A program made the position numbers and the translations under genes. From NCBI GenBank assembly GCA_012522165.1, contig JAAYKZ010000015.1, positions 1 through 12,510 on the forward strand: a DNA stretch of 12,510 nucleotides, given 5' to 3'. Of this stretch, positions 7,195 to 12,510 are shown piece by piece. Origin of the DNA: Clostridiales bacterium (lineage in GTDB: Bacteria; Bacillota; Clostridia; Caldicoprobacterales; UBA3941). How positions within the stretch are numbered: position 1 is the stretch's first letter; each line of letters begins with the position of its first letter. The notes below the pieces were generated by a model that saw nothing but the letters and a program-made list of their open reading frames with translations, was not told the origin of the DNA and ran no database searches.

Positions 7195-8613
7195 TTGAAA
7201 ATTAATTTAAATATAGATAAGAAAAAGTTAAAAACCATAGCTATGCTGGGTGCAGGTGCTGCCATGATAGGTGCAGCTGGTGCTAATTTAATTGCTCGTA
7301 CTATTGCCAATAAGATCAGTGACCGCTTTTACAATATTCTTAGCAAGGATCTATATGATGAAAACCTCTGGGAGTTGGTTTCATCCACTATGCGAATGAC
7401 TCCCCAAGTAGCCGTGGAAACCAACCTACGAGCAAATGAACCAAAGCTTTTGGAAAGGCCCATGGGTACTATAGCAAAGTTTCCTAGCCTGGATAGTTTA
7501 AAATTCGATATTGCCCAATTTCATACAATGCCTACCGATACCCTTACAGAAATTGATACCCAGGTCACCATTGGTAAAATGGCAGTGAAGCCCTTTACCA
7601 TCAAGATGCCCATATTGATTGCTCCTATGGCATATGGCGTTGCTCTTAGTAAGGAAGTAAAAATAGCCCTGGCAAGAGGTGCTACAATGGCAGGGATTGC
7701 CACCAACAGTGGAGCAGGTCCCTTTTTGCCTGAAGAAAGAGAGGAAGCAGGTATACTAATATACCAGTATAACCGTGGAGATTGGGGTAAAACTCCAGAA
7801 ATACTTAGAAATTGTGATGCAATAGAAATTCAATTTGGCCAAGGTGCCTATGCTGGAGTTGGACACATTGTAAAAAGCCAACTTATTGACAGGCAACTCC
7901 GCAAAGATTTCGGGATACCCAAGGGCAAGGATATTGTAGCCCATTCTAAACAACCTGAAGTCCAATCGCCTGAAGATCTACCAATATTAATTGAAAAGCT
8001 TAGGAATATAACTGGTGGTGTTCCCATTGGCGCCAAAATTGGTGCTGGTAAATATCTTGAAAAGGATCTAGAGTACTTATGCTCCAGCGGTGTAGACTTT
8101 ATCTCTATTGATGGGGCTGAAGCCGCTTCTAAAGGTTCTCCCCCTATACTTCAGGATGATTTCGGGGTGCCCACAGTTTTCGCTATACATCGCGCTGCTC
8201 AATGGATATAGAATAATGGCTATGCTGATCAAGTATCCCTTATTGCATCGGGTAAAATCCGTACCCCTGGAGATATCCTCAAAGCAAAAGCTTTGGGGGC
8301 AGATGCCTGTTATATAGGTTCAATAGCCCTATTTGCCGTATCTCATCCCCAACTAAATAAAGCCCTACCCTTTGAACCGCCTACCACATTAGTATGGTAC
8401 AATGCCCATTACTCCAGTGATTTTGATATCCAAAAAGGGGCCGAAAGCCTTAATAATTTTCTGGAGGCATGCAACCTGGAAATTGCAGATGGGATTAGGG
8501 CCCTGGGCAAAACTTCATTTGCTCAGGTAAGTAGAGATGATCTAATAGCCATAGATGAAACTGTGGCCAAAGGATGCGGCATACCTATGGCTTATGAACC
8601 CTATGTGTTTTAA
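7195..8613 (+). CDS. FMN-binding glutamate synthase-family oxidoreductase, interrupted by an in-frame TAG
   Basis: The protein would be 472 residues. It resembles the FMN/synthase barrel of the glutamate synthase large subunit, found alone in many Clostridia with unknown substrate. The TTG at 7195 has AGGTG seven bases upstream. Residues about 14-35 are Gly/Ala-rich and hydrophobic and may anchor it to the membrane. Barrel motifs follow: PILIAPMAYG near 140-149, ATNSGAGP near 170, IGAKIGAGK near 280, SIDGAEAASKGSPP at 304-317, then DDFGVPT. Codon 339 (8209-8211) is TAG. The same frame continues without another stop through SGKIRTPGD (352-360) and LGADACYIGS (367-376), the expected FMN-phosphate site, to TAA. 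Stopping at 338 would lose the cofactor site, so the short form should be inactive. No glutaminase domain, GltD partner or GltB-type Fe-S cysteine cluster is present. Confidence 0.82.
8209..8211 (+). other. In-frame TAG inside the FMN oxidoreductase
   Basis: TAG is codon 339 of 473 (context AQWI*NNGYAD). In relatives this helix position before the conserved Gly usually carries a polar residue such as Lys, Glu or Gln. It is one base from AAG, GAG and CAG. The downstream 133 codons are open and clearly homologous to the same family. Confidence 0.9.
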
Positions 8614-8749
8614 GCCTTCATTTCTTCTTCTAAATAAATAGCTATGTCTATATCACTATCAGGTCTTAATGTTTTCTAGAATATTTTTATCTAATCACTT
8701 TGAATAATATTTTATAGTCTGGTATAGGCTTGTCTTTAGATCTATTCAT
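8610..8749 (-). pseudogene. Remnant of an MNT-type nucleotidyltransferase
   Basis: On the minus strand, 8672 down to the TAA at 8610-8612 reads TLRPDSDIDIAIYLEEE and ends in MKA. RPDSDIDIA is the hallmark active-site strand of minimal nucleotidyltransferases (the MNT half of HEPN-MNT pairs), whose two Asp bind metal. Just upstream, YSRK appears in another frame; adding one A to the run at 8673-8676 would join it to TLRP, as expected for a GSY(S/A)(R/K) motif. Farther upstream a TAA cuts the frame that could begin at the ATG at 8749. The GS residues and most of the domain are missing. It is a decayed scrap whose last codons overlap the end of the FMN gene. No HEPN partner was found. Confidence 0.55.
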
Positions 8750-8763
8750 GTTTTTCACATTAA

Positions 8764-8791
8764 TTGATTTTGTAACAATCTAGGATATAAT
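8764..8791 (+). promoter_or_regulatory. Promoter of the HyuA/HDAC operon
   Basis: TTGATT at 8764-8769 and a perfect TATAAT at 8786-8791 are separated by 16 bases. Transcription would begin near 8798, about 34 bases before the TTG start at 8832. AAGGAGG at 8818-8824 is the ribosome binding site. Confidence 0.6.
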
Positions 8792-8831
8792 GATATTATA
8801 GGTTTAGATAATCAATTAAGGAGGCATTAAG

Positions 8832-10505
8832 TTGATTGTTGGTCTTGATGTTGGTGGTACCAATATCGATGCAGTTATTATAGAGAAAGGTAATATTATA
8901 GACACTATTAAAAGGCCAGTTAACCATGAACATTTATTTGAATCCATTTGGACTGCTTTGGAGGAGCTTTTTTCTAGGCATGATAAAGAAAATATAGAGA
9001 GAATCAATTTAAGCACCACTGTATCAACTAATGCCATTGTAGAAAATAAAACATCTCCCGTGGGCATGATTATCCAAAATGGTCCCGGCCTGCCCAATGA
9101 TTATTTGGCATGTGGAGATGAAAATGTTTTTATTTCTGGATATGTTGATCATAGGGGTAAGTTAGTAAAGGATTTAGACCAAAAAGAAATAGACAAAGCA
9201 ATTGAACTGTTTAAGGAAAGAAATATAGATTCCTGTGCCGTGGTAACTAAGTTCTGTACACGAAATTTTAGTCATGAACTAAAGATAAAAGAACTCCTAG
9301 AGAAACATTTCTCTTCTATTACCATGGGTCATAACCTATCAGGCAAGCTTAACTTCCCAAGAAGAGTATTTACATCCTACCTAAATGCGGCAATCTACCA
9401 TACCTTTAAGAATTTTTCTAATGATATCAAGAAATCCATGGAAAGAGAAGGAATAGGTGCCCCACTATACATTCTAAAAGCTGATGGAGGAACTACTAGC
9501 CTTTCTGCAGCCCAAGAGCGGCCTGTTGAAACTATTCTTTCAGGCCCAGCAGCTAGCTTTATGGGCATTAATGCTCTGCTGCACACTGACAAAGATGCCC
9601 TGCTTTTAGATATAGGCGGCACAACTACTGATATTTTCTTTTTAGCTGACGGGTTACCTCTTTTTGAACCTTTGGGCATAGAAATAGGATCTTATAAAAC
9701 ATTGGTTAGGGCACTTTATAGCCATTCTATAGGTTTAGGCGGAGACAGCAGTATTGAGATAACAAACGGGCGGCTTAAAATAGGTCCAAACAGAGAAGGT
9801 CCTCCCTATGCCTTAGGCGGCCCCAAAGCTACTCCTACAGATGCACTTATAGCCCTAGACAAGATGAAAATTGGCAATAGGGAAAAAGCCATTGAAGCAA
9901 TGAAACTGTTAAGCAAAGAACTTAATTTGTCAATAAAGGATACAGCACAAAAAATCCTAGATACCATGGGAGATATGATTAAAAATGAGGTTGATAGGTT
10001 GCTTGCCCAAATAAATAGTAAGCCTGTATACACTGTTAAGGAATTATTATATGGCAAAAAAATTAAGCCCCAGCTAATAAACATGATAGGTGGGCCAGCT
10101 AAATTCATGCAGCCTATACTAGAAAAGAAGTTTAACCTGCCTTGCTATTTTCCAAAACACTATCATGTGGCTAATGCCATAGGCGCAGCCTTGGCCAAAA
10201 TTACTACAGACATCACCTTGATAGCAGATACCTCACAAGGCATATTATCTGTACCGGAAATGGGGGTATATGAAAAAATAAATAGAAACTACGGATTAGA
10301 CTCAGCTAGGCAGAGGGCTATCGAGATACTTATAGAGCGGGCTGTTTCTCTAGGTGCCGCAAAAGATGAAATAGAAACTGAAATAATCGAAGAAAGTGTT
10401 TTTAATATGGTAAGGGGATTTTTTACCAGTGGAAAAAATATAAGAATTAAGGCTCAGATAAAGCCAGGACTTATTGGAGAAGTAAAAGGTGATAAAAATG
10501 ATTAA
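8832..10505 (+). CDS. Hydantoinase/oxoprolinase (HyuA-like) family ATPase
   Basis: This 557-residue protein has the ASKHA fold of HyuA, 5-oxoprolinase and acetone carboxylase subunits, which use ATP to open or carboxylate amide, lactam or keto substrates. The TTG start is preceded by AAGGAGG at an ideal distance. Motifs are phosphate-1 GLDVGGTNIDA (4-14), STTVSTNAIVE (61-71), the LKADGGT turn (215-221), ILSGPAASFMG (235-245), phosphate-2 DIGGTTTD (260-267), HSIGLGGDSSI (298-308), GPPYALGGPKATPTDAL (323-339) and ANAIGAALA (447-455). It is shorter than N-methylhydantoinase A proteins (about 650-700), and no HyuB-like partner follows. The 8-base overlap with the next gene, an amidohydrolase, suggests a joint pathway on an acylated or cyclic amide. 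The exact substrate cannot be assigned. Confidence 0.87.
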   Translation: MIVGLDVGGTNIDAVIIEKGNIIDTIKRPVNHEHLFESIWTALEELFSRHDKENIERINLSTTVSTNAIVENKTSPVGMIIQNGPGLPNDYLACGDENVFISGYVDHRGKLVKDLDQKEIDKAIELFKERNIDSCAVVTKFCTRNFSHELKIKELLEKHFSSITMGHNLSGKLNFPRRVFTSYLNAAIYHTFKNFSNDIKKSMEREGIGAPLYILKADGGTTSLSAAQERPVETILSGPAASFMGINALLHTDKDALLLDIGGTTTDIFFLADGLPLFEPLGIEIGSYKTLVRALYSHSIGLGGDSSIEITNGRLKIGPNREGPPYALGGPKATPTDALIALDKMKIGNREKAIEAMKLLSKELNLSIKDTAQKILDTMGDMIKNEVDRLLAQINSKPVYTVKELLYGKKIKPQLINMIGGPAKFMQPILEKKFNLPCYFPKHYHVANAIGAALAKITTDITLIADTSQGILSVPEMGVYEKINRNYGLDSARQRAIEILIERAVSLGAAKDEIETEIIEESVFNMVRGFFTSGKNIRIKAQIKPGLIGEVKGDKND

Positions 10506-11808
10506 AGCAAAAAATAAATTAGGTCTTGTTTTCTTCCCTGCTTTTGATTGGGCTATTAGCTCTACTCATCCTGAAAGAGAGGAAAGACTCCTTTATACTC
10601 AGGATCAGATCTTTGAGGAAGGAATAGAAGATATTGAAGGAATATACTTCTATAATCCTGCTATAGCTACCGAAAAGGATATTCAAAGAGTACATTTTTG
10701 TGTCCCTGATGTAAAGTCTAGACTTACTAAGTCCCATTTTATTTCAGCAGGAGGTGCCATCAAAGCTTTTGAAGCTGTAATGGATGGTGATGTGGATAAA
10801 GCTTTTGCCCTGGTTCGACCCCCAGGCCACCATGCTCAAAGGGTGGTATATGGGGATAGGGGCTTTTGTATAGTCAATATTGAAGCAGTTATGATAGAGA
10901 GAATAAGGCAACAAAATAAGGATTTGCGGGTGGCTATTGTAGATACTGATTGTCACCATGGAGACGGTACCCAGGACATCTATTGGAATGACAAAAATAC
11001 TCTGTTTATATCCTTTCATCAGGATGGAAGAACCCTTTATCCCGGCACAGGTTTCCTTGATGAATTTGGTGGACCTAGTGCTTATGGCTACAATATAAAT
11101 ATACCCTTGCCTCCTGGTACTGGAGAAGAAGGGTTCTTATATGTATTGGACAATGTAGTTCTACCTATATTAGATGAATATAAGCCAGACATTATTATTA
11201 ATTCTGCTGGACAAGATAATCATTACACTGATCCCCTAACCAATATGAACTTTACCGCCCAAGGCTATGCTAAGCTAAATGATAAATTAAATCCTCATAT
11301 GGCCATCCTAGAAGGAGGTTACTCTATTGAAGGAGCCCTGCCCTATATCAACTTAGGAATAATATTGGCCATGGCGGGTATTGATTACTCCCATGTAAAA
11401 GAGCCTGATTATGATAAGGATAAATTAAAGCAACCATCAGATATTACCGAATATATTAAAAAGTTATCTCATATGATTTACAAGCGGTGGCAAAACCGCG
11501 AGAAATTAAGAGCAGATATAGTTAAGGGTAAGGATAATATACAAAGAGCTAGACAAATCTATTATGATACCGATGGAATACTGGAAAATCAAACCCAGAA
11601 CTTTAAAATTTGCAAAAAATGCTCAGGAGTAAATACAATCGATTCCCAAAGCGATACAGGATACCATATATTTGCCATAACCATTCCCATGGATGCCTGC
11701 TCTGACTGCCTAGATCAAGGGTATAAACTATACCAAGATACCTCAAAATTCCATTACACCAATATTTACCTTCAAGACAGAGTAAATGATGTGTACTATT
11801 CAAAATAA
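10498..11808 (+). CDS. Histone deacetylase-family (AcuC/acetylpolyamine amidohydrolase-like) enzyme with Cys-rich C-terminal extension
   Basis: This is a 436-residue zinc amidohydrolase that would cleave acetyl or other acyl groups from amines or lysines. Visible family features are HPERE (24-28), the RPPGHH charge-relay pair H111-H112, the zinc-binding segment VDTDCHHGDG with D151 and H153, the third ligand D240 in NSAGQD, and the catalytic Tyr Y275 in LEGGYS. The enzyme therefore looks active. After about residue 340 comes an extension with two Cys pairs, CKKC (372-375) and CSDC (401-404), probably a small zinc knuckle. I chose the ATG at 10498, preceded by AAAGGTG, over the GTG at 10489. 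The start overlaps the HyuA gene by 8 bases. The partner suggests a small-molecule amide rather than a protein substrate, but deacetylation of a protein such as acetyl-CoA synthetase (as for AcuC) is possible. Confidence 0.9.
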   Translation: MIKAKNKLGLVFFPAFDWAISSTHPEREERLLYTQDQIFEEGIEDIEGIYFYNPAIATEKDIQRVHFCVPDVKSRLTKSHFISAGGAIKAFEAVMDGDVDKAFALVRPPGHHAQRVVYGDRGFCIVNIEAVMIERIRQQNKDLRVAIVDTDCHHGDGTQDIYWNDKNTLFISFHQDGRTLYPGTGFLDEFGGPSAYGYNINIPLPPGTGEEGFLYVLDNVVLPILDEYKPDIIINSAGQDNHYTDPLTNMNFTAQGYAKLNDKLNPHMAILEGGYSIEGALPYINLGIILAMAGIDYSHVKEPDYDKDKLKQPSDITEYIKKLSHMIYKRWQNREKLRADIVKGKDNIQRARQIYYDTDGILENQTQNFKICKKCSGVNTIDSQSDTGYHIFAITIPMDACSDCLDQGYKLYQDTSKFHYTNIYLQDRVNDVYYSK

Positions 11809-11824
11809 ACCTTTTGTTAAAGGT
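11803..11824 (-). terminator. Possible terminator of the lipoprotein gene
   Basis: A 6-bp perfect stem (ACCTTT/AAAGGT at 11809-11824) with a 4-nt loop is followed on the minus strand by the T-rich TTATTTTG. The stem is short and AT-rich. On the plus strand no T-run follows, so it would serve the leftward gene and lies at the very end of the HDAC gene. Confidence 0.35.
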
Positions 11825-11871
11825 AAGCTAATAAAGGAAATCAAAAAGGCAGCCCATTCCTTATAACTTCT

Positions 11872-12354
11872 TTATTCTATAGTAAACTCTGCCGCCAAAT
11901 AATGGGTGTCAAATTCACCCTTTTCTTTAAAATTTAATATATCTTTTATAATCCGATACTCCCCTTTATCAAGGCTGCCGTATAGCCATTCCCAATTAAC
12001 CTGCCATTCTCCCTTATCCCCCAAATTTAATGGATAAGCAACGTCATCAAAACCATAATCCCCTTCAATAACTACTGGCACTTGGTACCATTTATCATTA
12101 ATCTTTTCCTCCAATAAAAAAGATTCACTATAGATACACTCTTTTTGTAAATCGTTCTCAAAGATTACTACTAAACCAGTAGACGAAACCGAATCTTCTT
12201 TAACGGTCATAATAACCCCTTCAAGATCATTAACACTCTCATATTCTGTAGGTTTTAGACCATCAGTCTTATCCCTGGGTGGAACTGCTATTTTTGTACA
12301 ACCGCTAGATATAATTCCTATAAGTAAAAATATTATTAATAAAAATTTTTTCAT
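11872..12354 (-). CDS. Small lipoprotein with a bacterial Ig-like domain
   Basis: This 160-residue protein starts MKKFLLIIFLLIGIISSGC, a type II signal peptide with lipobox ISSGC; the Cys at position 19 would be lipidated and hold the protein on the outer face of the membrane. The remainder reads as one beta-sandwich: a strand with VIMTVKED, then KINDKWYQVPVV, a GDKGEWQVNWEWLYG turn, GEYRIIKDIL and a final AAEFTIE. This pattern resembles the small Ig-like domain (Pfam Big_14 type) found in many firmicute lipoproteins. The ATG at 12354 has GAGGTG seven bases upstream and places the signal peptide correctly; a longer frame from 12414 would add 20 residues and cover the promoter. Function is unknown. 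It faces the HDAC gene tail to tail. Confidence 0.8.
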   Translation of the reverse strand: MKKFLLIIFLLIGIISSGCTKIAVPPRDKTDGLKPTEYESVNDLEGVIMTVKEDSVSSTGLVVIFENDLQKECIYSESFLLEEKINDKWYQVPVVIEGDYGFDDVAYPLNLGDKGEWQVNWEWLYGSLDKGEYRIIKDILNFKEKGEFDTHYLAAEFTIE

Positions 12355-12412
12355 GCTTTTCACCTCAACATATAAGACGAAACAAAAACAAAATAGTTGC
12401 ATTACCACACTC

Positions 12413-12442
12413 ATTGTATTGGTTTATTTCTCTTTTTTGCAA
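12413..12442 (-). promoter_or_regulatory. Promoter of the lipoprotein gene
   Basis: On the minus strand TTGCAA (12437-12442) and TACAAT (12413-12418) are separated by 18 bases, placing the transcript start about 50 bases before the ATG at 12354. Confidence 0.45.
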
Positions 12443-12454
12443 TTTTGCCATTTC

Positions 12455-12484
12455 TCGACTTTATTTTTAAAATATTTGTATAAT
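12455..12484 (+). promoter_or_regulatory. Outward promoter at the right edge
   Basis: TCGACT at 12455-12460 and a perfect TATAAT at 12479-12484, 18 bases apart, point rightward. The gene they would serve is outside the window. Confidence 0.4.
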
Positions 12485-12510
12485 ATGTTGAAAACAATGT
12501 TAATTAATAG

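Noticed and set aside
11834..11864. AAGGAA...TTCCTT hairpin between the HDAC and lipoprotein genes
   Set aside because: The stem is 6 bp with a loop of about 17 bases and no T-run, so it is too weak to call a terminator.
12355..12414. Longer lipoprotein reading frame starting at 12414
   Set aside because: It would put 20 residues before a perfect lipoprotein signal peptide and lacks a binding site. The ATG at 12354 has GAGGTG.

Overview
The window is AT-rich DNA with short intergenic gaps and strong AGGAGG-type ribosome binding sites. Starts include several TTG codons, and the gene set has a firmicute flavour: an MGDG-synthase-like glycosyltransferase, a NodB/YkoP pair, a lone FMN glutamate-synthase domain, a DUF362 ferredoxin, and a HyuA/HDAC pair. 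This points to an anaerobic low-GC Bacillota, most likely a clostridium. No rRNA, tRNA, CRISPR array, insertion sequence or phage gene was seen, and no gene-free stretch exceeds 300 bases (the longest are 6980-7194 and 8614-8831).

Layout. (1) 84-2566, + strand: a tight three-gene envelope operon with a glycosyltransferase, a membrane-anchored polysaccharide deacetylase and a YkoP-like protein. It starts from an extended -10 promoter overlapped by a 9-bp inverted repeat. (2) 2640-6979, - strand. In transcription order: a DUF362/ferredoxin protein, the fused wreck of an ABC transporter (ATPase start joined to permease end), sfsA, then from its own promoter a large secreted, membrane-anchored protein built of Ig/CARDB-like repeats. 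(3) 7195-8613, + strand: an FMN-dependent glutamate-synthase-like oxidoreductase, divergent from DUF362. (4) 8610-8749, - strand: a decayed scrap of a minimal (MNT-type) nucleotidyltransferase. (5) 8832-11808, + strand: a translationally coupled pair, a hydantoinase/oxoprolinase-family ATPase and a histone-deacetylase-family amidohydrolase with an extra Cys-rich tail. (6) 11872-12354, - strand: a small lipoprotein. An outward-facing promoter lies near the right edge.

The most unusual feature is a stop-codon pattern. Two otherwise intact genes, the glycosyltransferase (codon 78) and the FMN oxidoreductase (codon 339), are each cut by a single in-frame TAG. The reading frame and family homology continue perfectly on the other side. 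Among the ten intact gene ends I count eight TAA, one TGA and one TAG, and that TAG is immediately followed by TAA. This is what one would see if UAG were partly read as an amino acid, as in pyrrolysine-using Clostridia. It is equally explained by two recent nonsense mutations in a genome that also carries plainly decayed genes (the ABC and nucleotidyltransferase remnants). The window holds no pyl genes or suppressor tRNA, so this remains a hypothesis.
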